From positions 1,054,001 to 1,118,000 of the forward strand of contig NZ_CP047961.1 in NCBI RefSeq assembly GCF_014279775.1: a stretch of DNA of 64,000 nt. The letters run 5' to 3'. The stretch is from Synechococcus sp. PROS-9-1 (lineage in GTDB: Bacteria; Cyanobacteriota; Cyanobacteriia; PCC-6307; Cyanobiaceae). Shown here in pieces: positions 35,718-45,246 of the stretch; position 1 is the first letter of the stretch, and each line of letters starts with the position of its first letter. A program made the position numbers and the translations under genes. Under the pieces are notes generated by a model. The model worked only from the letters and a program-made list of their open reading frames with translations. It was not told the origin of the DNA and ran no database searches.

Positions 35718-37316
35718 TCAACCTTTGCTGAAGCGCAGTGAGGCTGGACTGTCCCAGCTTCCCTGTGCCACGTATCCACGATCGTTACCTGTGAGATGAC
35801 GCAGGATCCAAAAAATGGCTTCTTCGGTGCCTGATCCAACGGCCTTCTGGATGTCCAATGCAGACCTGGACACTCCGTCAGAGAGGACATCTTCTACTTG
35901 CTTTTGCAAATTGAGAATGGCGGCAGCGGCTTTTTTGCCTGCTTCGACACCTTGCTGGTGATAGGCATTCACATTGACCAATTCCCCATACAAACCAACG
36001 GTCCGCTCAAACAAGGCGATCAGTGCTCCGAGACGGCGGGCATCAAAGCTCCGCATGCTGATACTCAGGCTTTGCCGCCCTCCTTCCGTGAGTGCTGAGC
36101 GCGTTCCTTGCAGGAACCCATCGAGGAAATCTCCAGGGCGCTCACCCTCGATCGCAGGGATGTCATCAACATCACGCAGGACTTCGATGAAGGTCACGAA
36201 AAAATTATCGATACCGTCACGCAACTGCTGAACGTAGGCGTGTTGGTCGGTTGATCCCTTGTTTCCATACACAGCAATTCCCTGATGCACTTCCTGGCCA
36301 TCGCGATCAAGGTGTTTACCGAGCGATTCCATCACCAGCTGTTGGAGGTAACGACTGAAAACCTCAAGACGATCTCGGTAAGGGAGCACGACCATGTCGC
36401 GTTTGCCTTTGCCCTCGCCGGCGGCATACCAGGCCGCTGCCATGAGTGCTGATGGATTGCGGCGCACATCTGGACAGCGCGTGGCTTCATCCATTTGAGC
36501 GGCACCTGCCAAGAAGCCACGGATATCGCAACCGATCAAAGCGCCAGGTAATAAACCAACAGCACTCGTGATGCTTGTTCGACCTCCAATCCAGTCGAAC
36601 ATGTCGAAGCGCTGAAGCCAGTTTTCTTTTTCAGCTTGCTGATCGAGCTTGCTGCCCGCCATGGTGACCACGACTGCTTGCCCTGGCCAAATGCCTCCTG
36701 CAGCTTCGAGGCGGTGTCTGGCTTGTTCCATGCCGAGATGAGGCTCCGGTGTTCCCCCCGACTTGCTCACTGTGATCACCAGCGTTGTACGGAGACGTTC
36801 ACCCAGGCTTTGAAGAACCCGGCTCATGCCATTGGGGTCCACGTTGTCGAAAAAGTGGAACGGCAGGCCTACTTCATGGTCCTGAAGAGCTCGAACCATG
36901 AGCAGAGGACCAAGAGCACTCCCTCCGATTCCGATCCAAAGGACATCGGTAAAGGACTGTCCGTTCGGAGCCTGAATGGATCCAGCAAGAATCGATTTGC
37001 CAAATTGATCGATGGCATCAATTTCAGCAGAGATGCTCACCCCAACCTGTTGATCCGGCGCTAGTTGCGGCTGACGCAACCAATAGTGGCCAACTTGACG
37101 TTGCTCATCGGCGTTGGCGATCGCACCTCCTTCCAAGGCCTCCATCGCCTTAAACGCTTGTTCCAGACGGGGAGTGAGCGCCTCGAGATCAGAACTGTTG
37201 AGATGCATCCGACTGACATCAAGCCAGAGGCCGAGATCGTCGTGATACCAAAGCAAATCGCAAAAGCGTTGCCACTGGGTCTGGCTATCGATGGAGCTGA
37301 AATCCGGGAAGCTCAT
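35718..37316 (-). CDS. pgi: Glucose-6-phosphate isomerase
   Basis: A 532-residue phosphoglucose isomerase of the long bacterial/cyanobacterial type, linking glycolysis, the pentose phosphate cycle and glycogen synthesis. Motifs include DVLWIGIGGSALGPLLM, the TLVITVSKSGGTPE sugar-phosphate loop, WIGGRTSITSAVGLLPG, and the C-terminal NAYHQQGVEAGKKA with its catalytic Lys. It is monocistronic in appearance. Confidence 0.95.
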   Translation of the reverse strand: MSFPDFSSIDSQTQWQRFCDLLWYHDDLGLWLDVSRMHLNSSDLEALTPRLEQAFKAMEALEGGAIANADEQRQVGHYWLRQPQLAPDQQVGVSISAEIDAIDQFGKSILAGSIQAPNGQSFTDVLWIGIGGSALGPLLMVRALQDHEVGLPFHFFDNVDPNGMSRVLQSLGERLRTTLVITVSKSGGTPEPHLGMEQARHRLEAAGGIWPGQAVVVTMAGSKLDQQAEKENWLQRFDMFDWIGGRTSITSAVGLLPGALIGCDIRGFLAGAAQMDEATRCPDVRRNPSALMAAAWYAAGEGKGKRDMVVLPYRDRLEVFSRYLQQLVMESLGKHLDRDGQEVHQGIAVYGNKGSTDQHAYVQQLRDGIDNFFVTFIEVLRDVDDIPAIEGERPGDFLDGFLQGTRSALTEGGRQSLSISMRSFDARRLGALIALFERTVGLYGELVNVNAYHQQGVEAGKKAAAAILNLQKQVEDVLSDGVSRSALDIQKAVGSGTEEAIFWILRHLTGNDRGYVAQGSWDSPASLRFSKG

Positions 37317-37421
37317 CTCTTGCGGAGAACCTTCACCACCGAACCTATCCTTGATTTTCCGAGATGCCCATGAATTGGAATAACGCGGTTATTCTCTCGG
37401 CGGAAACGTGGACAGTGTTTA

Positions 37422-38198
37422 GTGAGCTTTTTTGGACGTCAGGTTGTTGCCATAGCGGGAGTTTTGGGCTTCATCTGTTTGTCCGTTGCTCACCTTCGCA
37501 ACCCCGCACAACTTCCCTTAGTCGATGCTGAGATCCAGACGCAGCCTCTGCAGGGTGATCCGAGTGTCTTCAGCCCAGAAGAGCTTTTGCTGCTGCAGCG
37601 TCGTTTTGGAGTCCATGGACCACAGACGCGACTCGCTCAGTTGTTCACTCGGGGCATGGACCAATTCCAGCCTCTGCGCACTCAAACGGTCAATCGACTT
37701 CAAGACCTGAAGCCCGTTATTAAGCGGGAATCGCGACGTTATCGGGTCAATCCGATGCTAGTAACAGCAATCTTGTTTGATGAAATACAGCATTCCAAGC
37801 CGGGAGAAGATCTGCCCTTTGTTGTGCATTCCGGACTTGTGTCAACGCACGGCCCTGCTCAGCTTGGAATTAGTGAGTTAATTCATCAAGGTCGACTTCC
37901 CTTGCAACCATCAAAAATTGAAATCGCTGAAGCGAGAAATCTTTTGATGAATTCCGAAGCGAATGTTGAATTACTTGCAGCAAAGATAGCTCGCCTCAAA
38001 AAAGAATTAGGCCTCTCTCCTGATCAAGTTTTAATTGCGAGTCGTTCGTATGTTGATGCCAAAGCAATTGCAACCTTGGCGTACCTCCATAATGGCAAGC
38101 TTGATTATCCAAGACGTGTGTTGCGATACATGCAAGATACTGAGTTGCACGGCCTAATCTATTCTGAGCGTCGTCCAATCACACAGCCTTTGGTTTAA
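37422..38198 (+). CDS. Membrane-anchored lysozyme-like-fold protein (hypothetical)
   Basis: A 258-residue protein starting at GTG 37422. It has an N-terminal signal anchor (QVVAIAGVLGFICLSVAHL) and a C-terminal helical domain. VNPMLVTAILFDEIQHSKPG with the later THGPAQLGISELI recalls the lysozyme/SLT superfamily, where a Glu ending the first helix is catalytic and a GxMQ/GPAQ-type loop follows. I cannot confirm enzymatic activity. Neighbouring genes encode an amidase and an M61 peptidase, which fits a periplasmic role. The product family name is not known to me. Confidence 0.55.
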   Translation: MSFFGRQVVAIAGVLGFICLSVAHLRNPAQLPLVDAEIQTQPLQGDPSVFSPEELLLLQRRFGVHGPQTRLAQLFTRGMDQFQPLRTQTVNRLQDLKPVIKRESRRYRVNPMLVTAILFDEIQHSKPGEDLPFVVHSGLVSTHGPAQLGISELIHQGRLPLQPSKIEIAEARNLLMNSEANVELLAAKIARLKKELGLSPDQVLIASRSYVDAKAIATLAYLHNGKLDYPRRVLRYMQDTELHGLIYSERRPITQPLV

Positions 38199-38268
38199 TA
38201 GCTGATTGTAATCTAGTGATTTAAATATATATTATTTGATCACCGGCTATTCATCAATATTTCCTGAC

Positions 38269-39192
38269 TCAAGAAGGACAAAGCGCTTCTAAAGCACCAA
38301 GTCGGATTTGAAGTTCTTCCCAATCAAAACTTCTTGGATCACCACGTTCTCCACCAAGATCTACATGACGGTGGGTCGTAATGGCTGCTGGAGTAAATCC
38401 AAAACGATCGATCCAGTCTTTCAATACAAGTGCCAGTGAGTCATATTGAGCTGATGAGTATCCGCTATGGCTAGATCTGCTATTTTCGCCATCAAAAGGC
38501 GTTTCAAGGCTTAAGTGAAGTGCAAAGTTATTAACGGAGCCCCTTATTTTTGCATTGGTTACAGCCCATTCACCCAGAAAAGCTGAATAGCCAGCACCAT
38601 AGGCACGTTTGAGTGGATCAACAAGATCAACGATTTTTCCATCAAGCCCAATCACTGTGTGATAGCTCACTTGGTCTGGATCTCTGGGATGAGGAGTCAT
38701 AAAGGTATTCACTGCCGAATCAAGCGAGTACACCGTTTCATGAAGGACAACGACGCGTGGATCTGGATTAAGAGACTCTCCCCATGGATTCATTCTGAAG
38801 CGTTTTCCGAAATTAGAAGGATCTGTTGCTACAGAAACACGTCTTTGCTTCAGGGTGCCTTGTTGTGCTTTAAGCCTTTTTTTCACCTTGGAGTCAAAAC
38901 CTGAACATTGTTTAGCCAGGGGCGACGACCAGGAGATCGCCCTAGGGGGTAGCGGTGGTTTGGTTTGCTCAACTTTTTTACGCTCTAGATTCGCCTCGCT
39001 GCCAACTTGATCGAGAAGATCGAGGAGAGATGGACTCCTTTCTTTTAGTGCAACACTTTGATCATTGCTCAACCAGGCCAGCGCACCCATGCCAACAACA
39101 AGAGTGCCACTACAAAGAATGACAGTGGAGCTACGACGTGATGATTGAGTCTGCAGTCGCTTCCAGATTTCAGTTACACGATTGAAAACCAT
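38269..39192 (-). CDS. N-acetylmuramoyl-L-alanine amidase (Amidase_2/AmpD-like)
   Basis: A 307-residue protein with an N-terminal membrane anchor (VILCSGTLVVGMGALAWL), a Lys-rich linker and a C-terminal Amidase_2 domain. Zinc-ligand motifs: VVVLHETVYS, YHTVIGLDGKIVDLVD, and THRHVDLGGERGDPRSFDW, which carries the third ligand and the catalytic Lys/Arg region. It should cleave the MurNAc-L-Ala bond in the periplasm. It overlaps the upstream M61 peptidase gene by 19 bp. Confidence 0.88.
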   Translation of the reverse strand: MVFNRVTEIWKRLQTQSSRRSSTVILCSGTLVVGMGALAWLSNDQSVALKERSPSLLDLLDQVGSEANLERKKVEQTKPPLPPRAISWSSPLAKQCSGFDSKVKKRLKAQQGTLKQRRVSVATDPSNFGKRFRMNPWGESLNPDPRVVVLHETVYSLDSAVNTFMTPHPRDPDQVSYHTVIGLDGKIVDLVDPLKRAYGAGYSAFLGEWAVTNAKIRGSVNNFALHLSLETPFDGENSRSSHSGYSSAQYDSLALVLKDWIDRFGFTPAAITTHRHVDLGGERGDPRSFDWEELQIRLGALEALCPS

Positions 39193-40871
39193 CGATCACG
39201 TAATTCTTTTTGTGATGACGAGGCACCAGAGTCCCAAGTGATCTCCCATTGCTCCACAATTGGATCGCTTTTCTTCAGGATTGTCGAGCTAAGCCGACCG
39301 CGACGTGCGTAAAGAACTGGAATCTGTTCTGGACCTTGAATGAGTGCTTGCCAATGCTCAAGTCCCCTTAGACGCCAATCATGAGCTCCGATCACTTCGT
39401 CCCCTGGGACAAGGCCTGCTTGTTCGGCAGGACCGTCAGGACTCACCTTGTTGATCAACAATCGACCTTTTTGTTTGGAAAGTTGCATTCCTACGTATGG
39501 ATGCTTCGAGTGAATCGCGACAGCTTGCAAGCCAAGAGCGTTCAGGCTGTCGTGAATCGGAGCTGAATTCGTAGTTTCAAGCCAGGTTGGTAAACGCTCG
39601 GCTAGTGACATGTTGTGAGCAGCTACAGCATCAATCAGGTCTGTTGGCTCATACCCCTTGCCATGGCGCCCTAAGCGCTGCCAAAGATCTCGAACAACGG
39701 AGGAGAGAGATGAACCTGATTGCCTTAGCTGTACATCAAGGCAAAATGAGACAACAGTGCCAAGTCGGTAATAGCTAATTTGAGCCACAGAATTAGCGGC
39801 TGTTTGCTTGTAAAGCCTTAGCCATGCTTCTCTTGAACTATCTGCTAAGGATTGGATCTTACATCCAGGATTAACCAGGACATGAGAAATATCTTTTCCT
39901 AAATCTTCAAGAAAAGTCTGACGGTCAGATTTAGCTGCTAATAGCGACAGCGTTAGATCAAAATAACTGGTAATTCCTTCTGCAAACCAAAGACCATCGC
40001 TGATTTCTGCCTTATCGTATCGATAGGGAACGTAGGCGCCAGGTCGGAGTCTACGTACATTCCATTGGTGAAAGTATTCATGGCCAATCAATTGCAGAAG
40101 CTGTCGATAGCCATCCTTTTTTGTGAGAGCTTCCCACGAAAATTGAAGCACTGAAGAATGATCATGCTCTAAACCGCCATAGCCTTGATCAAGTATCTGA
40201 ATCACTAATTGATAACGATCCCCAGCCGGTGGTGGGGTTCCCATCAACTTGCAGGCGGCTGCACAGACGGCCTCAATATCTGCTTGAAGCGTCAGAGGCC
40301 AACCCATCGGTGGTTCGCCAATCGTTAGTAATTCATGGTGATGACCACAAACCGTGAACCGGCGTGAATGGAAGGGACCGGCGTGTATGGGTGCATCAAC
40401 GAGATGGTCAAAGTCTTGTGCTTCGTATCCATCGACCCCACTTGGCAGGGGGAGATGTCCCAACCAACCGGGTGGCAATGACAGCTGCAGATGATGCGGA
40501 TTCCAGCGTTCCCCATCAATCAGCATGACCACTGCGGGAAGGCACAGGGATGCGAAATCTGGATCTAAATGATTAGTGCGAACTGTGAGCTGACGCGCTT
40601 CCAGCGTGTAGGTCAAGCAAACGGGGTCGAGGTTCAGGAGCTCGGCCACCCAGCACGAAGGAGCAACTCGCTTGGTAATAACAGCGCGACCCGATTGCTG
40701 AAGCTGAAGACTGTGAAGATGCTGTGCGTGGTCACGAACGGTATAGGACCCAGGTGTCCAACTAGGCATCAGCCAGGATTGGTGATGCACTCGTGGTGTC
40801 CACTCGAGTTTCACCTTGAGTTGCTGACGTGCAGGCTCACAGAGATCGATCGAAATCCTGACGCCACCCAT
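39174..40871 (-). CDS. M61 family peptidase with C-terminal PDZ domain
   Basis: A 565-residue metallopeptidase of the glycyl-aminopeptidase family. The N-terminal beta-domain begins ISIDLCEPARQQLKVKLEW with MPSWTPGSYTVRD. The zinc motif HExxH is H264-E-Y-F-H268 in GHEYFHQWNVRRLRP, with the distal Glu in WFAEGITSYFD. The last ~110 residues form a PDZ domain (GRLLINKVSPDGPAEQAGLVPGDEVIGA). No signal peptide is seen. The ATG at 40871 overlaps the DUF1257 stop by one base as TGATG. Confidence 0.88.
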   Translation of the reverse strand: MGGVRISIDLCEPARQQLKVKLEWTPRVHHQSWLMPSWTPGSYTVRDHAQHLHSLQLQQSGRAVITKRVAPSCWVAELLNLDPVCLTYTLEARQLTVRTNHLDPDFASLCLPAVVMLIDGERWNPHHLQLSLPPGWLGHLPLPSGVDGYEAQDFDHLVDAPIHAGPFHSRRFTVCGHHHELLTIGEPPMGWPLTLQADIEAVCAAACKLMGTPPPAGDRYQLVIQILDQGYGGLEHDHSSVLQFSWEALTKKDGYRQLLQLIGHEYFHQWNVRRLRPGAYVPYRYDKAEISDGLWFAEGITSYFDLTLSLLAAKSDRQTFLEDLGKDISHVLVNPGCKIQSLADSSREAWLRLYKQTAANSVAQISYYRLGTVVSFCLDVQLRQSGSSLSSVVRDLWQRLGRHGKGYEPTDLIDAVAAHNMSLAERLPTWLETTNSAPIHDSLNALGLQAVAIHSKHPYVGMQLSKQKGRLLINKVSPDGPAEQAGLVPGDEVIGAHDWRLRGLEHWQALIQGPEQIPVLYARRGRLSSTILKKSDPIVEQWEITWDSGASSSQKELRDRWFSIV

Positions 40872-41242
40872 CAACTCATGGCCCGCTCAGCTCCCTGCTG
40901 GTCTGTCGTTGAGACGGAAGGATCGAAGGTGACCCCATCTGCAGAGCGGAGGGCTGACCTCAGGGCATAAGCCCGCAAAATGGTTTTGAGATGTGTTTTG
41001 TGGCCTGCGGAATCTCTGGTTTGCCCAAGATCCAGCATCAACGCCAAGGATCCATCGTCATCCCACCTCCAGCCCATTTGGAGCCCGCTGCTGTCTGTGG
41101 CCACCAATTCAGCCGGATACATCTCCTGGCCAAACGCTTTGATCAGGCCTGGACGCTGGACGAGGTAGTGCTCCGCCAACAGAGTTTCCTCAAGAAGCTC
41201 GAGGTCTGTAATGACGGTTGGCAGGATGGTCAAATGGGACAT
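40871..41242 (-). CDS. DUF1257 / Ycf35-like protein
   Basis: A 123-residue soluble protein. MSHLTILPTVITDLELLEETL and the following HYLVQRPG with WRWDDDGSLALMLDL match the DUF1257 family, known as Ycf35 in red-algal plastids; function unknown. The frame opens at 41278, but the ATG at 41242 matches the family. It is 9 bp from the divergent purN start and overlaps the M61 gene start. Confidence 0.8.
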   Translation of the reverse strand: MSHLTILPTVITDLELLEETLLAEHYLVQRPGLIKAFGQEMYPAELVATDSSGLQMGWRWDDDGSLALMLDLGQTRDSAGHKTHLKTILRAYALRSALRSADGVTFDPSVSTTDQQGAERAMS

Positions 41243-41251
41243 GAGCAGATG

Positions 41252-41962
41252 ATGCCCTCGCATTTGAACCTTAGCCACTGTGCTGATGATGCACTCGATT
41301 CAGGTCTCGAGCTGATCTCCCCATCGATCCAGCAATGGCCACATTTTCAGCCAGCATTGCAATTGGGAGTGATGGCCTCTGGCAACGGAAGCAATTTCGA
41401 GGCGATTCAAGAGTCGATCTCTGCTAATGAGCTTCATGCCGACATTCGCCTATTAGTGGTCAACAACCGAGGCTGTGGCGCTGAGAAGAGAGCACAACGT
41501 CTCAACATTCCTTGTCAGTTATTGGATCATCGTCAGTTTGAGACGAGAGAACGTCTTGATCACGCCCTTGTGACTGCGTTTCTTGAGGCGGGTGTGGACC
41601 TGATTGTGATGGCTGGATGGATGAGGATTGTGACTCCAGTGCTGATCGAAGCTTTCCCGAACAGATTGCTCAATATCCACCCATCACTTTTGCCCAGCTT
41701 CAAAGGTCTCGATGCGGTTGGTCAAGCTCTTCAAGCGTCGGTGCGGATCAGTGGTTGCACGGCACATCTGGTCCAGGCTGATGTGGATACCGGACCAGTT
41801 ATCGCCCAGGCGGCTGTTCCAGTGCTTCAGGACGACAGTCCAGCGTCCTTGGCCACGCGTATTCAATCCCAGGAACATCGCATTTTGCCCTGGGCCATTG
41901 CTCTTGCCGGATTGAAGTGGCGGCAGGCCTTGGCGCTGTCGACCAACAGAGATCAAGGATAA
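41252..41962 (+). CDS. purN: Phosphoribosylglycinamide formyltransferase
   Basis: GAR transformylase, the folate-dependent third step of purine synthesis. Core motifs: LGVMASGNGSNFEAI, VVNNRGCGAEKRA, MAGWMRIVTP, NIHPSLLPSFKG (catalytic Asn and His) and the QADVDTGPVIAQAAVPV segment with the catalytic Asp. From ATG at 41252 it is 236 residues, with a ~40-residue N-terminal leader; ATG at 41234 and 41249 are alternatives. The divergent DUF1257 start is 9 bp away. The 3' end overlaps argC by 10 bp. Confidence 0.92.
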   Translation: MPSHLNLSHCADDALDSGLELISPSIQQWPHFQPALQLGVMASGNGSNFEAIQESISANELHADIRLLVVNNRGCGAEKRAQRLNIPCQLLDHRQFETRERLDHALVTAFLEAGVDLIVMAGWMRIVTPVLIEAFPNRLLNIHPSLLPSFKGLDAVGQALQASVRISGCTAHLVQADVDTGPVIAQAAVPVLQDDSPASLATRIQSQEHRILPWAIALAGLKWRQALALSTNRDQG

Positions 41963-43017
41963 AAAGGAGCGAGCGGCAAAGCTGTCTCGCCCGGCAGGCC
42001 TGCCATCAGGTTCAGACATTGAATGGCTTGTGCGGCTTGTCCTTTCATCAAGTTGTCAACAGCGCTCATCAGAACAAGACGTCCGGTTCGATTGTCGACT
42101 TGTACGGATAAAAAGGCCCGATTGGTGTGTTTGGCCCATTTGGTTGCTGGGTAGGTTCCAACAGGCAACACCGTGACGCAGGTGTGATGGCGATAAAAAC
42201 TATCCAGAACTGTGGTGCAGTCTTCGGCTGTCAGTCCCGGATCGCGCAATCTGGCGTACACCGTTGAGAGCAGCCCGCGCACCATGGGAACGAGATGGGG
42301 GGTGAACTGCAACTGGATGCCACATCCAGCAACCTCACTGGCCATCTGCTCAATTTCAGAGGTGTGGCGATGGCCAACAACGCCGTAAGGACTTATTGAT
42401 TCAGAAGCTTCCGCCAGCAGTAGATGTTCTTTTGCAGCGCGACCGCCACCGGATGTACCCGTCTTTGCATCGATGATCACACCGTCCTGTTCGATCAAAC
42501 CTTGCTTGAGGAAGGGCAACAAAGGAAGCAAGCTCGCGGTGGGAAAGCAGCCAGGTGCAGCAACCAATCGAGCTGTTGCAATGGCAGAAGCATTCCACTC
42601 AGGTAATCCGTAGACGGCTTCTAAGCACAGATCGGCATCCGTGCGCTTGCACGAAAGAGCCTCCTGGGCATAGACGCTCGACCACTGGTCGAGCGAGCGG
42701 TATCGATAATCAGCAGACAGATCGATAACCCGAACGCCTCGTTCCAGAAGTCCAGGAACGAGGCCACTCGCCAATCCATTCGGAAGGCTGAGCAAAGCCA
42801 CATCAGCCCGCTCAGCAATTCTTGTGGGCTCAGGACTCTCCACCAGGGGATCATCCGGTAGGGGCAAAAACGGGCACAGCTCGCTCCAACGTTTGCCAGC
42901 ACTGCGTTCTCCGCCGAGCAGGCTGATCTCAAAATTGGGATGGGACTGCAACAGCCTCAGGCTTTGCAAGCCCCCATATCCGGATGCTCCGATGACCGCA
43001 ACTCGTTTGATCGCCAT
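41953..43017 (-). CDS. argC: N-acetyl-gamma-glutamyl-phosphate reductase
   Basis: A 354-residue NADP-dependent enzyme for the third step of arginine synthesis. The Rossmann motif is VAVIGASGYGGLQSLRLL, the catalytic cysteine lies in APGCFPTASLLPL, and GTSGGGRAAKEHL and the HRHTSEIEQ motif are family-typical. Divergent from ribBA with 101 bp between starts. Confidence 0.95.
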   Translation of the reverse strand: MAIKRVAVIGASGYGGLQSLRLLQSHPNFEISLLGGERSAGKRWSELCPFLPLPDDPLVESPEPTRIAERADVALLSLPNGLASGLVPGLLERGVRVIDLSADYRYRSLDQWSSVYAQEALSCKRTDADLCLEAVYGLPEWNASAIATARLVAAPGCFPTASLLPLLPFLKQGLIEQDGVIIDAKTGTSGGGRAAKEHLLLAEASESISPYGVVGHRHTSEIEQMASEVAGCGIQLQFTPHLVPMVRGLLSTVYARLRDPGLTAEDCTTVLDSFYRHHTCVTVLPVGTYPATKWAKHTNRAFLSVQVDNRTGRLVLMSAVDNLMKGQAAQAIQCLNLMAGLPGETALPLAPFYP

Positions 43018-43118
43018 GAACTGAGCGGAATGATCGGCTGATCGTACTGGCGTCGATCATGATGAGAGCCTGTTGGATACCTAGAACGCTGAGCCATTCA
43101 GCCGTAGCTGCCGAGGGC

Positions 43119-44729
43119 ATGGATCCGATCTTTGATTCCATCCCCGATGCCCTCAACGCCATCCGTAATGGCGAGTGCGTTGTTGTCGTCGATGACGAAC
43201 GCCGTGAAAACGAAGGAGATTTGATTTGTGCTTCGCAGTTTGCGACGCCAGAACAGATCAATTTCATGGCCAAAGAGGCTCGAGGCTTGATCTGTCTTGC
43301 CATCGAAGGTGATCGTCTTGATGCCCTCGACCTTCCCTTGATGGTTGATCGCAACACCGATGAAAATCAAACGGCATTCACGGTGAGTATTGATGCCGGC
43401 CCTGAGCATGGTGTCTCGACTGGAATTTCAGCGGAGGACCGATCTCGCACGATTCAGGTTGTGCTTCAGGCCGATGCCAAGCCATCCGATCTGCGGCGTC
43501 CAGGGCACGTGTTTCCGCTGAGGGCCCGTTCTGGAGGTGTGCTCAAACGTGCTGGACATACAGAAGCTGCCGTTGATCTCGCCCAGCTCGCAGGACTCAT
43601 CCCATCGGGGGTGATTTGCGAAATACAGAATTCCGATGGGTCGATGGCTCGTCTGCCAGAACTGCAGGACTACGCCAAACAATTTGGCTTACGGCTGATC
43701 AGCATTGCAGATCTCATCAGCTACAGGCTTCAAAACGAGCGGTTTGTTCGTCGCCATGCTCAGGCTGTCATGCCTAGTCAGTTCGGACAGTTCCAGGCGA
43801 TCGGATTTCGCAATGAACTGGACAACAGTGAGCATGTTGCCCTGGTGAAAGGTATTCCCGGGCAACTCCAAGAACCTGTACTGGTTCGGATGCATTCAGA
43901 GTGCCTTACGGGTGATGCCTTTGGTTCTCTTCGTTGTGACTGCAGGCCACAACTTGAGGCTGCGCTGTCTCAAATAGAGCAAGAAGGTGAAGGTGTTGTT
44001 GTTTATTTACGCCAAGAAGGTCGTGGCATTGGTCTGATCAATAAGTTGAAGGCTTACAGCCTTCAAGATGGAGGCCTTGACACCGTGGAAGCAAACGAGA
44101 AGCTGGGATTTGGAGCTGATTTAAGAAATTACGGAGTTGGAGCACAGATTCTTGGTGATCTTGGTATTCATCGCCTAAGGCTCCTGACCAACAACCCTCG
44201 CAAAATTGCTGGACTCGGTGGTTATGGCCTGGAAGTGGTGAGTCGAATCCCACTCATCATCAACCCAGGTGACCATAATGCCAATTATCTAGCCACAAAA
44301 AGAGATAAATTAGGACATCTATTTAATGAAAATAGTGCAGCCGATGTTGTAACTCTTGCTTGGGATTGTGGCGAAGCTCTCAGTGCCAAGCTCCCAGATC
44401 TTTTGAATAGGGCTGAGATGCTGGCATCAAAATTAAGTCTTACTTTGCAACCAGAACAAACACCAAGACTGCTTGCGCTTTGGGAGCGTCCTCAATTTGT
44501 TTGGACTGTGTCAGGCGACATCACTGCGATTGAGCTATTTCTCAAATCTTTGGCCTCTTGGACGGAAACAAAAAGGCTCGGGCTCTTGAAAACGGCAAAA
44601 GCGGAACAGCGTCTCCATCCTTCCTTGCAACTTAATCGTGAAGACAGGGACTTGGCTTCTCTGCTGAATCACAAAAAAAATGGCTGGTCAGACCAATCTG
44701 ACCAGCCGATTTTGATTCACTGGTCCTGA
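43119..44729 (+). CDS. ribBA: Bifunctional DHBP synthase / GTP cyclohydrolase II with C-terminal extension
   Basis: Two early enzymes of riboflavin synthesis in one chain of 536 residues. The N-terminal RibB half has [17 protein letters not shown] and [14 protein letters not shown]. The RibA half has the zinc motif C-x10-C-x-C ([17 protein letters not shown]), [11 protein letters not shown] and [11 protein letters not shown]. RibBA is usually near 400 residues; here about 140 extra residues follow the [13 protein letters not shown] segment, as in some cyanobacteria. The frame opens at 43059, but ATG 43119 fits the family N-terminus. The last ~20 codons contain a terminator-like hairpin. Confidence 0.94.
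   Translation: MDPIFDSIPDALNAIRNGECVVVVDDERRENEGDLICASQFATPEQINFMAKEARGLICLAIEGDRLDALDLPLMVDRNTDENQTAFTVSIDAGPEHGVSTGISAEDRSRTIQVVLQADAKPSDLRRPGHVFPLRARSGGVLKRAGHTEAAVDLAQLAGLIPSGVICEIQNSDGSMARLPELQDYAKQFGLRLISIADLISYRLQNERFVRRHAQAVMPSQFGQFQAIGFRNELDNSEHVALVKGIPGQLQEPVLVRMHSECLTGDAFGSLRCDCRPQLEAALSQIEQEGEGVVVYLRQEGRGIGLINKLKAYSLQDGGLDTVEANEKLGFGADLRNYGVGAQILGDLGIHRLRLLTNNPRKIAGLGGYGLEVVSRIPLIINPGDHNANYLATKRDKLGHLFNENSAADVVTLAWDCGEALSAKLPDLLNRAEMLASKLSLTLQPEQTPRLLALWERPQFVWTVSGDITAIELFLKSLASWTETKRLGLLKTAKAEQRLHPSLQLNREDRDLASLLNHKKNGWSDQSDQPILIHWS
44673..44708 (-). terminator. Terminator for the cyclophilin gene, inside ribBA coding end
   Basis: A perfect 11-bp stem GGCTGGTCAGA (44683-44693) / TCTGACCAGCC (44698-44708) with a CCAA loop. 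On the minus strand it is followed by A and then eight T residues (44674-44681), an excellent intrinsic terminator 26 bp after the cyclophilin stop. On the plus strand a weaker GATTTTG follows, so it may act in both directions. It is encoded within the last codons of ribBA. Confidence 0.82.
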
Positions 44730-44733
44730 CGGA

Positions 44734-45246
44734 TCAGTCGGTCACGGTGACGCTTTCAATGCGACTGCCATTTTTCAAGGCGAGAACAACATCCATGTCG
44801 CCGGTTTGCCCAAACACGGTGTGAACACCATCGAGGTGCGGCTGAGCTTCATGGACGATGAAGAATTGGCTTCCGCCCGTGTTCTTACCGGCATGGGCCA
44901 TCGAAAGAATGCCCGGGGCATGCTTTTTGCTGTTGATCTCGCAATTGATCATGTAGCCAGGACCGCCTGTTCCAGGCATTCCTTTTGCGCCTTCACGGCT
45001 ATTGGGGCATCCACCCTGAGCCATAAAACCGTCAATGACGCGATGGAAGGCAAGACCGTCGTAAAACCCTTCCCGCGCGAGTTTCACAAAATTGGCGACG
45101 GTGTTCGGCGCATCTTGATCGAACATTTCCAGCTTGATCTGGCCGGCATCCGTTTTCATCAGGACTGTCGTCAAGGCACCAAAGGCAAAAAACGATCTTA
45201 GGCAAGCGAGCAAGATGAGTGTCAATGCACGCCCGCTTTTCACCAT
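44734..45246 (-). CDS. Cyclophilin-type peptidyl-prolyl cis-trans isomerase
   Basis: A cyclophilin whose core starts near [13 protein letters not shown] and contains [48 protein letters not shown] and [10 protein letters not shown], so the catalytic Arg, Phe and Gln positions are present. The ATG at 45246 adds a ~29-residue hydrophobic leader ([18 protein letters not shown]) that could target it to a membrane or the periplasm. A TTG at 45174 or ATG at 45159 would give the common ~145-residue cytosolic form. The divergent mtnP start shares the same CATG if 45246 is right. Confidence 0.85.
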   Translation of the reverse strand: MVKSGRALTLILLACLRSFFAFGALTTVLMKTDAGQIKLEMFDQDAPNTVANFVKLAREGFYDGLAFHRVIDGFMAQGGCPNSREGAKGMPGTGGPGYMINCEINSKKHAPGILSMAHAGKNTGGSQFFIVHEAQPHLDGVHTVFGQTGDMDVVLALKNGSRIESVTVTD

